Assembly: GCF_018390555.1 (NCBI RefSeq)
Contig: NZ_JAHBGB010000019.1
Location: forward strand, 62,001 to 126,000
Direction: 5' to 3'
DNA: 64,000 nt
From: Ancylobacter oerskovii
Lineage (GTDB): Bacteria; Pseudomonadota; Alphaproteobacteria; Rhizobiales; Xanthobacteraceae
Position 1 is the stretch's first letter. Each line of letters starts with the position of its first letter. The notes under the pieces were generated by a model that saw only the letters and a list, made by a program, of their open reading frames with translations, searched no databases and was not told the DNA's origin. The translations under genes and the position numbers were made by a program. This document shows, in pieces, positions 1-8,324 of this stretch.

Positions 1-43
1 CGACGGTGAGCGCCTCGGCCGGCGCCATCTGGAACTCGCTCAT
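1..43 (-). CDS. Start of an unidentified gene running off the left edge
   Basis: The last codons of the ThDP enzyme overlap a new ATG as ATGA (43 back to 40), and the new frame stays open to base 1, giving MSEFQMAPAEALTV. The four-base overlap is the usual sign of translational coupling, so this is probably the next gene of the same operon. Only 14 codons are visible, far too few to assign a family. The overlap could also be chance, but nothing interrupts the frame. Confidence 0.5.
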   Translation of the reverse strand, partial: MSEFQMAPAEALTV

Positions 44-1818
44 TTGCTCGAATATCCCGGCACGATCAGCGCATCGATGACATAGCGGCCACCGGCTGCC
101 ACTACCGCCGCGCCCTTTTCCAGCTCGGCGCGGAGCTCGGCGACGCTGGAGACCGGGGCGCCGCCGGAAAAACCCTGCGCCCGCGCCAGCGCGATGATGT
201 CCGGCGGCGGGTCGTCGAGCCGCTGGCCGATCCACTTGTTCTCCACCGGCCGGCCGCGCTCGCGCGCCATCCGCTCCTGATGCACCTCGTCGTTGAAGTA
301 GGAGCGGTTGTTGGAGACCACCAGCATCATCGGCACTTCGCCGCGCGAGGCGGTCCACAGCGCGTTGACGCCCATCAGATAGTCGCCGTCGCCGATGACG
401 CCGACCGTCATCCGGCCGCTGTCGCGCAGGGCGATGGCGGCGCCGATGGTGTGACCCGGCCCGGTGCCGACCGCGCCGCCGCCATCCTTGCCGAGGAAGT
501 CGAGCGGCGTGCGGAAGCGCGACGCCTGCCGCGGCCAGCCGAAGGCCAGCCGGGCGAAAGTCACCGGCCGCTCGCGACCGAAGGCGGCGAGCGTGTAGGC
601 GAGCTGCTCGGAATTGAACGGCGCCGCCTCGTCCGGCCCCTCCGGCGCGGCGAGCGTCCAGTGACGCTCGGCCGCCACCAGCGGCGATGCCGGGGGCCAG
701 TCCTTCTCGACGTCGAGCCGTTCCAGCAGCTGCGCGACGAAGCGGTCGGGGTCGGCGAGCACGCGCAGATCCACGGCCGGCAGCGCCTGATGGTCCATGC
801 TCCAGCCATTATGGACATAGCTGTCGAGCGAGCAGTGGACGATGGTGGCGGCGACCGGTTCCTGTGTCTGCGAGGCGCCGGAGCGGGCGGCGAGGAAGCC
901 GGCGAGATCGTGCCAGTCGAAGCTGACGATCAGGTCGGCGGCGGCCAGCACCTCCGCCTCGGCGTCGGTCGGGCGCTCGCCCACCGGCGCGAGGGCATGC
1001 AGGCCATGCTCGGTGGGAAATACCGAGGCATTGTGCAGCGTGGTCAGCACCAGGGCGCCGAGGCGCTCGGCGAGCGCGACGCGCCGGTTCCAGTCATCCG
1101 CCGCGCGCGAGCCGCGCCCGAACAGCAGCACCGGCGCCCTTGCGGTACGCAGCAGCGTGACGATCCGCTCCATGTCCTCGCCGGCCGCCGCCGGCGGGCG
1201 TGGCGGGGCGTAGCGGCGTACGTCCGGCACCTTCACCTCGCGGTCTAGCCGGCTCTCCTGCATCTCGGCGTCGAGGCAGACATAGACCGGGCCGGTGGGC
1301 GCGGTGCGGGCGATCTGGTCGGCGCGCAGCACCGATTCCACCGCCGCCTCGGCCGAGGCCGGCTGGTCGTCCCATTTGGTGTAGTGGCGCACCAGCGCGC
1401 CCTGGTCGCGCGCGGTGTGGATCCAGTCGATCCACGGCCGGCGTTTATGCGCGTCGACCGGGCCGGTGGCGCCGAGGATCAGCATCGGCCGGCGGTCGCA
1501 CCAGGCGTTGAAGATCGACATGGTGGCGTGCATCAGCCCGACATTGGAATGCAGCGCCACCGCCATCGGCTCGTTGGCGACGCGCGAGAAGCCGTCGGCG
1601 ATGGCGACCGCGTGGCCCTCGTGCAGGCAGACGATCATCTCGGGGTCGTGGTTGCCGAGATGGTTGACCAGGCTGTCATGCAGGCCGCGGAAGCTCGCGC
1701 CGGGCACCAGCGCGATGTAGCGGTAGCCGAGCGCGCGCACGGTCTCAGCGACCACGTCGCTGCCCCAGAGCTCCTTCTGCGCCGTCAGCGTCTCGGTGGT
1801 TTTCATGGCGGTGTTCAT
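40..1818 (-). CDS. Thiamine diphosphate-dependent decarboxylase/acetolactate synthase-like enzyme
   Basis: This 592-residue protein has the three-domain layout of the ThDP-dependent 2-keto acid decarboxylase/acetohydroxyacid synthase family. The N-terminal domain holds the cofactor-activating Glu in CLHEGHAVAIADGFSR (about E67), and the C-terminal domain has a GDGDYLM...NN cofactor/Mg motif. The start MNTAMKTT at 1818 was chosen because the longer open frame only reads antisense to tctA. It lies 17 bases after tctA and overlaps the next gene by four bases. With an aldehyde dehydrogenase in the same operon, a plausible job is decarboxylating an imported 2-oxo acid to an aldehyde, as benzoylformate decarboxylase does. 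That role is inference and the substrate is unknown. Confidence 0.85.
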   Translation of the reverse strand: MNTAMKTTETLTAQKELWGSDVVAETVRALGYRYIALVPGASFRGLHDSLVNHLGNHDPEMIVCLHEGHAVAIADGFSRVANEPMAVALHSNVGLMHATMSIFNAWCDRRPMLILGATGPVDAHKRRPWIDWIHTARDQGALVRHYTKWDDQPASAEAAVESVLRADQIARTAPTGPVYVCLDAEMQESRLDREVKVPDVRRYAPPRPPAAAGEDMERIVTLLRTARAPVLLFGRGSRAADDWNRRVALAERLGALVLTTLHNASVFPTEHGLHALAPVGERPTDAEAEVLAAADLIVSFDWHDLAGFLAARSGASQTQEPVAATIVHCSLDSYVHNGWSMDHQALPAVDLRVLADPDRFVAQLLERLDVEKDWPPASPLVAAERHWTLAAPEGPDEAAPFNSEQLAYTLAAFGRERPVTFARLAFGWPRQASRFRTPLDFLGKDGGGAVGTGPGHTIGAAIALRDSGRMTVGVIGDGDYLMGVNALWTASRGEVPMMLVVSNNRSYFNDEVHQERMARERGRPVENKWIGQRLDDPPPDIIALARAQGFSGGAPVSSVAELRAELEKGAAVVAAGGRYVIDALIVPGYSSK

Positions 1819-1835
1819 GGATCCGTTCCGGTCTG

Positions 1836-3335
1836 TCAGTCGACGAAGACCTCGTCGCGCCCGCGCCGGATGGACGGCAAAATGCCGACGGCGAGCATGA
1901 CGATGGCGAGCACGATGAAGAAGGCGGCGATCGGCCGCTCGACGAAGGTGAGGAAGCTGCCGCGCGAGATCATCAGCGCCTGCCGCAGGTTCTCCTCCAT
2001 CATCCGGCCGAGCACGAAGCCCAGAGTGAGCGGCGCCGGCTCGAAGTTGAACTTGGAGAGCGCGTAGCCGAACACCGCGAGGGCGGCCATGATCAGGATG
2101 TCGGCCGGCTCGGAATTGATGGAGTACACGCCGATGCAGCAGAAGATGACGATGCCGACGAACATAAGCCGGTAGGGCACGTTGAGCAGCTTCACCCACA
2201 GCCCGACCAGCGGCAGGTTGATGATGAGCAGCATCAGATTGCCCATCCACATCGAGGCGATAAGACCCCAGAACAGGTCCGGCATCTTGGTCATGATCTG
2301 CGGGCCCGGCACGATGCCGTGGATGGTCATCGCGCCGACCATCAGCGCCATCACCGCATTGGGCGGAATGCCGAGGGTGAGCAGCGGGATGAAGGAGGTT
2401 TGCGCGCCGGCATTGTTGGCGCTCTCCGGTCCCGCCACCCCTTCGATCGCCCCGCGCCCGAAACGGCCGGGCTGGCGGGCCAGCTTCTTCTCCAGCGTAT
2501 AGGAGGCATAGGGCGCCAGCACCGCGCCATTGCCGGGCAGGATGCCGAGGATGCTGCCGAGCAGGGTGCCGCGCAGGATCGGCCTGGCCGAGGCCCGCAG
2601 TTCCTCCCGGCTGGGCAGCAGGCTGCCGATCCGTGTCTGCCTCACCTGCCGCGCCTCTCCATGCTCGAGGCTGCGGAACACTTCGGCGATGCCGAACAGG
2701 CCCATGCCGAGCAGCGCGATCTCGATGCCGTCGGCGAGCCATACGGCGCCGAAGGTCAGACGCAGCTGGCCGGTGGTGAGGTCCGGTCCGATCGTCGACA
2801 GAAGGATGCCGATCAGGATCATGATGATCGCCTTGAACACCGAGCCGCGGGCGAGCAGCACGGCGAAGGCGAGGCCGGTGAGCATCAGCGCGAAATATTC
2901 CGCCGGGCCGAATACCAGCGCCAGGCTGGCGAGCGGCGAGGCCAGCGCGGCGATGACCACGGTGGCGATGGTGCCGGCGACGAAGGAGCCGATCGCCGAA
3001 ATGCCGAGCGCCGCGCCCGCGCGTCCCTGCCGCGCCATCTCGTGACCGTCGAGCGCGGTGACGACGGCGCTCGATTCGCCGGGGATGTTGAGCAGGATCG
3101 AGGCGGTGGAGCCGCCATATTGCGCGCCATAATAGATGCCGGCGAGCATGATCAGCGCCGCCGTCGGGTCGAGCCCGAAGGTCAGCGGCAGCAGGATGGC
3201 GATGGTGGCGATCGGGCCGATGCCGGGCAGCACGCCGATCAGCGTGCCGAGCATGCAGCCGGCGAAGCACAGCAGCACATTCACCGGCGACAGCGCGACA
3301 CCCACCCCGTGAACGAGATTCTGGAGGAAATCCAT
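1836..3335 (-). CDS. tctA: TTT transporter large membrane subunit TctA (system 1)
   Basis: A 499-residue, very hydrophobic protein with the TctA (PF01970) hallmarks: [17 protein letters not shown] near the N-terminus, YYGAQYGGSTASILLNIPGE around residues 70-90, and GVAGPESANNAGAQTSFIPLL in the second half, the two related Gly/Pro-rich halves of the transport domain. It forms the ion-driven transport channel with TctB and is fed by the periplasmic TctC. The ATG at 3335 is only seven bases after the tctB stop. Its sequence is closer to the TctA of system 2 than to that of system 3 in this window. Confidence 0.95.
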   Translation of the reverse strand: MDFLQNLVHGVGVALSPVNVLLCFAGCMLGTLIGVLPGIGPIATIAILLPLTFGLDPTAALIMLAGIYYGAQYGGSTASILLNIPGESSAVVTALDGHEMARQGRAGAALGISAIGSFVAGTIATVVIAALASPLASLALVFGPAEYFALMLTGLAFAVLLARGSVFKAIIMILIGILLSTIGPDLTTGQLRLTFGAVWLADGIEIALLGMGLFGIAEVFRSLEHGEARQVRQTRIGSLLPSREELRASARPILRGTLLGSILGILPGNGAVLAPYASYTLEKKLARQPGRFGRGAIEGVAGPESANNAGAQTSFIPLLTLGIPPNAVMALMVGAMTIHGIVPGPQIMTKMPDLFWGLIASMWMGNLMLLIINLPLVGLWVKLLNVPYRLMFVGIVIFCCIGVYSINSEPADILIMAALAVFGYALSKFNFEPAPLTLGFVLGRMMEENLRQALMISRGSFLTFVERPIAAFFIVLAIVMLAVGILPSIRRGRDEVFVD

Positions 3336-3342
3336 CGGAGGC

Positions 3343-3843
3343 TCAGAACTGGATCGAGAGGGCCGGCAGGACCAGCATCGGCAGCGGCTGGTTCAGCAGG
3401 ACACGGAAGACCACGGCGCAGAACACCGTCATCGCCACGGTGAAGATGACGAGTTCGAGCGGACGCACCTCCCGCGAGCCGAAGCCGGCGGTGAGCATCG
3501 ACAGCGGCGCCGCCACCAGAAAGCCCACCGAACGGATCGTCGCGGCGAAGATGACGAGCGAGGCCAGCACGAAGATCGGGCCGCGCAAGTGCCAGCGCTC
3601 CAGCGCCTCGCCTTCCTTCAGGAAGCTCAGCACCACCAGCACGGCGCCGCCGAGCCCGATGCCGACCGCGGTCCAGCGCGGCACCATGGCCGGCCCCATG
3701 GTGCGCAGCGTGCCTTGCGACAGCCCGCTGAGCATCCACACCACGAAGGCGGCGGCCACGATGAGAAACGCGCCGGCGACGAAGTTCTGCGGCGAGCGGA
3801 TGACGGGGTGGATCCCGTCTCCGCCCTTGTTCAGCAAGGACAT
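3343..3843 (-). CDS. tctB: TTT transporter small membrane subunit TctB (system 1)
   Basis: A 166-residue protein with about four hydrophobic helices, matching the size and topology of TctB (PF07331), the poorly conserved small subunit that partners TctA. The start MSLLNKGG at 3843 is set by a strong AAGGAGG site just upstream; the longer open frame upstream is arginine/serine-rich and non-native. It sits between tctC and tctA in the standard C-B-A order. Identification rests on size, helices and gene order, since this family has few fixed residues. Confidence 0.88.
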   Translation of the reverse strand: MSLLNKGGDGIHPVIRSPQNFVAGAFLIVAAAFVVWMLSGLSQGTLRTMGPAMVPRWTAVGIGLGGAVLVVLSFLKEGEALERWHLRGPIFVLASLVIFAATIRSVGFLVAAPLSMLTAGFGSREVRPLELVIFTVAMTVFCAVVFRVLLNQPLPMLVLPALSIQF

Positions 3844-3901
3844 GCGATCCTCCTTGATCGGCCTGTCAACGTGCGGACGGAGGCGGCCGTCCGGGCCGCG
3901 C

Positions 3902-4873
3902 TCACTCGACGCTGACGCCGATGGTCCGCACCATCTCGCCCCACTTGTTGACCTCGTCCTGCAGATAGACCGAGACCTCCGCGACATTGCGCTTGTGGAG
4001 CTGGTAGCCCATGCCGACGAGCTTCTCCTGCACGTCCTTGCGCGCCAGGATCTCGCCGATGTCGGTGTTGATCTTCTCGACGATGTCGGCGGGCGTCTTG
4101 GCCGGCGCCAGCACGGCGACCCAGGATTCCGCCACGAAGGGGAAGCCCTTCTCGGTATAGGTCGGCACGTCCGGCATGGCGGAGACGCGGGTCTCGCTGG
4201 CGACGGCGAGGCCCTTGAGCTTGCCTTCCGTCACCTGCGGGATGACGCCGAAGGAGGAGGCGACCATGTCGACCTGGTTGCCGAGCGCCGCCTGCACCGA
4301 CAGCGCGCCGCCGCGGAACGGCACATGCGTCGCCGGCGTCCTGGCGAGCTTGCGCAGGAAATATTCGGCGGCGATGTGCGAGCCGCTGCCGACACCGGCG
4401 GTGGCGAAAGTGATCTCGCGATCCTTGGCCCAGGCGAGGTAGTCCTTCAGGTCGCCCGGGTTCGAGGGATGGGTGGCGATGGTCTCCGGCGAGGAGACCG
4501 AGATGGAGATCGGCACCAGCTGGCCGAGCGAGTAGTCACGCTGCTTGTAGAGCGTCTCGTTGATGGCGATGGCGGTGGAGGTGACCAGCAGGTTCAGACC
4601 GTCGGGCTTGGCGTTGGCGACGATCGCGGCGGCGGTGTTGCCGCCGGCGCCCGCCTTGTTCTCGACGGTGACCGGCTTGCCCCATTTGGTGCTCAGCTCC
4701 TGCGCGATGATCCGCGCGAAGGAATCCACGAAGCCGCCCGCCGCGAAGGCGACGGTCAGGGTGACGCGGTCCTGCGGGTAGGAGGCTGCCTGGGCGTTGG
4801 CGACACCGGTGCAGCCGAGCATGATGGCGACCGCCGACAGAGCGGCCGCGACCGGACGACGAAGGGCGTTCAT
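3902..4873 (-). CDS. tctC: TTT periplasmic substrate-binding protein, Bug/TctC family (system 1)
   Basis: A 323-residue Bug-type receptor (PF03401) with a Sec signal peptide (MNALRRPVAAALSAVAIMLG..., cleavage likely after VANA-QA). Family signatures are visible: VAFAAGGFVDSFARI near the mature N-terminus, GNTAAAIVANAKPDG, and THVPFRGG. Such proteins bind carboxylates or other small organic acids and deliver them to TctAB. The start at 4873 has GGAGAGGAAA before it; MERK at 4885 is an alternative. The gene sits between an aldehyde dehydrogenase and tctB, so its ligand is probably the operon's catabolic substrate, which cannot be read from the sequence. Confidence 0.93.
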   Translation of the reverse strand: MNALRRPVAAALSAVAIMLGCTGVANAQAASYPQDRVTLTVAFAAGGFVDSFARIIAQELSTKWGKPVTVENKAGAGGNTAAAIVANAKPDGLNLLVTSTAIAINETLYKQRDYSLGQLVPISISVSSPETIATHPSNPGDLKDYLAWAKDREITFATAGVGSGSHIAAEYFLRKLARTPATHVPFRGGALSVQAALGNQVDMVASSFGVIPQVTEGKLKGLAVASETRVSAMPDVPTYTEKGFPFVAESWVAVLAPAKTPADIVEKINTDIGEILARKDVQEKLVGMGYQLHKRNVAEVSVYLQDEVNKWGEMVRTIGVSVE

Positions 4874-4938
4874 TTTCCTCTCCATGTAGGTCTTGCTTGC
4901 GAACCTCTCTGCGGAGGTTTCGTCGGTAGGCCGCCGGC

Positions 4939-6423
4939 TCAGCGGGCCGGGCGCTTCAGATTGACGTGGATGTGCTTCTCCTGGGTGTAGGCGATCAGCT
5001 CCTCCAGGCACTCCTCGCGGCCGAGGCCGGACTGCTTGTAGCCGCCGAACGGCGTGCCGAGGAAATGGCGGGAAACCTCGTTGATCCATACGAAGCCGGC
5101 CTCCACCTCGCCGGCGAGGCGGTGCGCGTCGCGCACGTCGTCGGTCCAGATCGAGCAGGTGAGCCCGTACTCGACGCTGTTCACGGTCTCCAGCATCTGT
5201 GCCTCGTCGGACCAGCGGAACACCGCCAGCACCGGGCCGAACACCTCCTCGCGGGCGAGGCGCATCTGCGGCGTGACCTCGGTGAAGATGGTGGGCTCGA
5301 CGAAATTGCCGCCGGCCAGCGCCGGGTCGTCCGGCACGCCGCCGCCGCATAGCAGCGTGGCGCCCTCCGCCTTGGTGTCGGCGATGAAACCCATGACCTT
5401 GTTGAACTGGGCGCGGCTGATGATGGCGCCCATGGTGGTCGCGGGATCGGCGGGATCGCCCGGCCTGAAGTGTCCGATGCGGTGTACGATGCGTTCGACC
5501 ACCGCGTCGTGAATGGCGTCGTGCAGGAACACCCGGCTGGTCGAGCCGCAGGACTGGCCGCACCAGGTGAAATTCATGCCGGCGACCACCGCCGCGGCCA
5601 CCTCGTCGGGGTCGGCATCGGCGCGCGCGATCAGCGCGTTCTTGCCGCCGAGCTCCAGCAGCACCGGCTTGATGGTGTCGGCGCCGGCCCTCATCACCGC
5701 GCGCCCGGCCTGGACGCTGCCGATCAGCGAGATCATCGCCACGTCCGGGTGCGAGGCGAGCGCCGCGCCGGTCTCGCGCCCGCCCGGCAGCACGCTGAAC
5801 ACGCCCGGCGGCAGCAGGCCGTCGATCAGCTCGGCGAAGCGCAGCGAGCTCAGCGGCGCCTGATCCGGCGGCTTCACCACCACCACGTTGCCGGCGGCGA
5901 GCGGGGCGGCCGACTTGGCGGCGCAGAACATGAAGGGATGGTTGAAGGGGATGATGCGGCCGATGACGCCGCGCGGCTCGCGCACCGAGAAATTCACCGA
6001 GTCCGGCCCGAGCGGCACCGAATGCCCCTTCATCTCGGTGACGAGGCCGGCGAAGAATTCGAGCTGGGCGGCGGCGTTGGCGACGTCGCCGGCCATCTCG
6101 TGCACCGGATTGCCGCCGTCGATGGCGTCGATCAGCGCCAGTTCGTCGGCGTTCTCGCGCACGATGCGGGCGATCTGCCGGAGGATCCTGGCCCGCTCGG
6201 CCGGCCGCACCCGGCGCCATTCGCGATAGGCGGCCCGGGCGGCCTTCACCGCGGCGTCGACATCCGCCGCATCCGCCTGCGCCACGAAGCCGAGCGAGGC
6301 GCCGTTGGCCGGGTTGGTCAATTCGACGCGCGCGGATCGGGCGGGGGCCCGCCAGGCGCCGTCATAATAAAGGGCGCGGTTCTTCGGCAGAACATCCGCA
6401 GCCTTGATGGCATCGATATGCAT
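4939..6423 (-). CDS. NAD(P)-dependent aldehyde dehydrogenase
   Basis: At 494 residues this is a normal-length ALDH superfamily member. Visible are the IIPFNHPFMFCAAKSAAPLAAGN nucleotide-binding segment, the general-base Glu in LLELGGKNALIARAD, and the catalytic Cys in CGQSCGSTSRVF. It would oxidise an aldehyde to the acid in the cytosol. The start at 6423 follows a GGAGG site about nine bases upstream. It lies 65 bases before tctC in the same operon as the ThDP decarboxylase, which suggests it oxidises the aldehyde that enzyme releases. The exact substrate is unknown. Confidence 0.92.
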   Translation of the reverse strand: MHIDAIKAADVLPKNRALYYDGAWRAPARSARVELTNPANGASLGFVAQADAADVDAAVKAARAAYREWRRVRPAERARILRQIARIVRENADELALIDAIDGGNPVHEMAGDVANAAAQLEFFAGLVTEMKGHSVPLGPDSVNFSVREPRGVIGRIIPFNHPFMFCAAKSAAPLAAGNVVVVKPPDQAPLSSLRFAELIDGLLPPGVFSVLPGGRETGAALASHPDVAMISLIGSVQAGRAVMRAGADTIKPVLLELGGKNALIARADADPDEVAAAVVAGMNFTWCGQSCGSTSRVFLHDAIHDAVVERIVHRIGHFRPGDPADPATTMGAIISRAQFNKVMGFIADTKAEGATLLCGGGVPDDPALAGGNFVEPTIFTEVTPQMRLAREEVFGPVLAVFRWSDEAQMLETVNSVEYGLTCSIWTDDVRDAHRLAGEVEAGFVWINEVSRHFLGTPFGGYKQSGLGREECLEELIAYTQEKHIHVNLKRPAR

Positions 6424-6531
6424 GGGGGCGTTTCCTCCCGCCTCGGGGGCGGCGTTTCCCGATTGATGTCCAGGTTTCTCTTGTTGCCGCGCCGTGCCGG
6501 CGCGCCGGAAACCCCGGTCTCGCGCGGCCGC

Positions 6532-7440
6532 TCAGGCCGGCACGTTCGTCTCCTGCAATTCCCGGCGGACCAGATCGAGCATCTCTTCCAGGCCGGGCGG
6601 ATAGGTGGTCAGGGCAAGGCGGCCGAGCCGCTCCTGCTGCGCCACGGTGCCTTCTGTCACCGCCGGCTCGACGCCGAGTTCGCGCAGCGTCAGCACGACC
6701 TCGCGCATTTCGGCGGCGCGGCGCACGCCGTGGTCGAGCATCCGGCTGACGTTGTAGGCAGCGATGTCGCGCCAGGCGATGCCGGGATAGCTGCGCTGGA
6801 GCGAGGCGAGGATATCTTCCTCGATGCCCGCCGCCCGCGCGGCGGCGAAGCACTCGTAGCAGAGCGCCTCCAGGCCCTTCACCATCACGCTGCGCACCAT
6901 CTTCACCTGCGTCGCCGCGCCGATGGTCTCGCCTTCCACGGACAGCTCCATGCCGAAGCCGCGGAAGGTGCGGACGAAATCCGCCGCCGCTGGACCCGCC
7001 GCGAGGCAGGGGGTCTGGTGCCGACGCGGATGCACCGGCGCCATGATGGCGAGGTCGAGATAGCCGCCGGGCCGGCCGATGGCGGCGGCGGCCGCGCGCT
7101 TGCGGCCGGGCGACACCGAGTTCACGTCGACGAAGAGCTGGCCGGGCGCCAGCCACGGCGCGACGCTTCGCGCGGCGTCGAGGCTGGAGGCCGCGGTGAC
7201 GGCCGCGAACACGTAGTCCGCCCCTTCCATCGCGGCGGCTGGGTCCGCGGCGAGGCGCACGCCCAGCCGCTCGGCCGGCTCGCGCACCCGCGCCTCGTCG
7301 CCGGCGATGTCGAACGCCGACACCTCGCGGATGCCGGCCTCGATAAGGCCCCCCGCAAAGGCCTGCCCGGCCTCGCCGAAGCCGATGAAGCAGAGCCGCG
7401 GGACCGCGGCGCGGCCGGTAGCGGGATCGGACTGGGACAT
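6532..7440 (-). CDS. NAD(P)-dependent oxidoreductase, 6PGDH-like with DUF1932 C-terminal domain
   Basis: A 302-residue protein with a Rossmann start LCFIGFGEAGQAFAGGL (GxGxxG) and an all-helical C-terminal half containing VRSVMVKGLEALCYECFAAA, typical of the DUF1932 domain of beta-hydroxyacid-dehydrogenase-like enzymes. Family members use NAD(P) to oxidise or reduce hydroxy acids. MSQS at 7440 is preferred because GGAGGT sits five bases upstream; MEVS at 7452 would bury that site. It is second in operon 1, between the nitroreductase and the aldehyde dehydrogenase. The substrate is not predictable. Confidence 0.85.
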   Translation of the reverse strand: MSQSDPATGRAAVPRLCFIGFGEAGQAFAGGLIEAGIREVSAFDIAGDEARVREPAERLGVRLAADPAAAMEGADYVFAAVTAASSLDAARSVAPWLAPGQLFVDVNSVSPGRKRAAAAAIGRPGGYLDLAIMAPVHPRRHQTPCLAAGPAAADFVRTFRGFGMELSVEGETIGAATQVKMVRSVMVKGLEALCYECFAAARAAGIEEDILASLQRSYPGIAWRDIAAYNVSRMLDHGVRRAAEMREVVLTLRELGVEPAVTEGTVAQQERLGRLALTTYPPGLEEMLDLVRRELQETNVPA

Positions 7441-7524
7441 GCTCACCTCCATTGCGTGCCGGAGCCGGCGGCCGACTCGGGCCTGCGCGGGCTCGGCGCG
7501 TCGAACCTTGCGGCCAGGGCCGCC

Positions 7525-8151
7525 TCAGAGAATCCGGCAGACATCGTCGAAGTCGAAACGGGCGGCGCGCGGGCGCAGGCTGGCCGGGTCGCCGTAGCCG
7601 ATATTGACGAGGAAGTTCGACCTGACCCGCCCGCCGGGGAAGAAGGCCTCGTCCACCGCCTCGTGCAGGAAGCCGGACATTGGGCCGCAATCGAGGCCGA
7701 GCGCCCGCGCCGCCAGGATGAGATAGGCACCCTGCAGCGTCGCGTTGCGGAAGGCGGCCCGCCAGGCGAGGTCGGGATCGGCGATATAGGCCTCGCGCCG
7801 GCCCGCCGCGTGCGGCGCCAGCGTCTCCAGATGCTCGTAGAAGGCGGTGTCGATGCCGAGCACCGCCGTCACCGGCGCCGCCATGGTCTTGTCGACATTG
7901 CCCGGCTTCAGGCAGGGCCGGAGCCGCTCCTTGGCCTCGGGCGAGGCCACGAAGACGATGCGCTGCGGGCAGATGTTGCTGCTGGTCGGCGGCAGGCTGG
8001 CGAGCCGGTGGAGGGCGCGCAGCTCCGCTTCCCCGACCGGCTTCGGCAGCCAGCCATAATAGGTCCGCGCCTCGCGGAAAATCTGGTCGAGGGCGCTGTC
8101 GGCGACACGTTGGCGCGTCGCGTCCGTCGTTGCGTCCATCATGGCGTTCAT
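7525..8151 (-). CDS. RutE-like nitroreductase-family malonic semialdehyde reductase
   Basis: This 208-residue FMN-dependent nitroreductase-fold protein closely resembles E. coli RutE in pattern: PPTSSNICPQRIVFV, KERLRPCLKPGNVDKTMAAPVTAV, AFRNATLQGAYLILAARALGLDCGPMSGF and NFLVNIGYGD. RutE reduces malonic semialdehyde to 3-hydroxypropionate with NADPH. No other rut genes are near, so here it may detoxify a semialdehyde made by operon 1. It is the first gene of that operon; ATG at 8151 is preferred over the longer frame. A LysR-type box lies about 80 bases upstream. Confidence 0.85.
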   Translation of the reverse strand: MNAMMDATTDATRQRVADSALDQIFREARTYYGWLPKPVGEAELRALHRLASLPPTSSNICPQRIVFVASPEAKERLRPCLKPGNVDKTMAAPVTAVLGIDTAFYEHLETLAPHAAGRREAYIADPDLAWRAAFRNATLQGAYLILAARALGLDCGPMSGFLHEAVDEAFFPGGRVRSNFLVNIGYGDPASLRPRAARFDFDDVCRIL

Positions 8152-8228
8152 GGTCGTTTCCACCGTTATTAGGTGGAAATAGACACAAGAATCGAAGCGT
8201 CGTCGTCCGGCCAAACGGCAAAAAATCT

Positions 8229-8243
8229 ATAGCTGAAAGTTAT
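8229..8243. promoter_or_regulatory. Candidate LysR-type regulator box upstream of operon 1
   Basis: ATAGCTGAAAGTTAT is a near-perfect inverted repeat (six-base arms, one mismatch, three-base centre) that fits the T-N11-A pattern of LysR-family sites. It lies in an AT-rich stretch 78-92 bases upstream of the nitroreductase start. No LysR gene is visible in the window, so the regulator would be encoded elsewhere. The remaining 8152-8324 gap shows nothing else. Confidence 0.4.
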
Positions 8244-8324
8244 ATGTCGGCCGCCGCCCGAGCCGGAGCATGCCGGGTTCGCTCCCGCGGCCGGAAAGCC
8301 GTCCGGCGCCGCATGCAACCGGCG

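Noticed and set aside
40-3270. A single 1076-codon frame suggesting a fusion of the ThDP enzyme to something upstream
   Set aside because: The upstream third is the wrong-frame reading of tctA (Arg-rich). The real gene starts at 1818.
3902-6220. A 772-codon frame suggesting an ALDH-TctC fusion
   Set aside because: The upstream half is a shifted reading of the aldehyde dehydrogenase; the signal peptide and ribosome site place the tctC start at 4873.
5470-8172. A 900-codon plus-strand open frame opposite the aldehyde dehydrogenase, DUF1932 and nitroreductase genes
   Set aside because: It is antisense to three clear enzyme genes, is His/Arg/Gly-rich and shows no family motif; such frames are normal at this GC content. 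The same holds for the long plus frames at 8130-10595, 11233-12867, 13196-14830 and 42867-45071.
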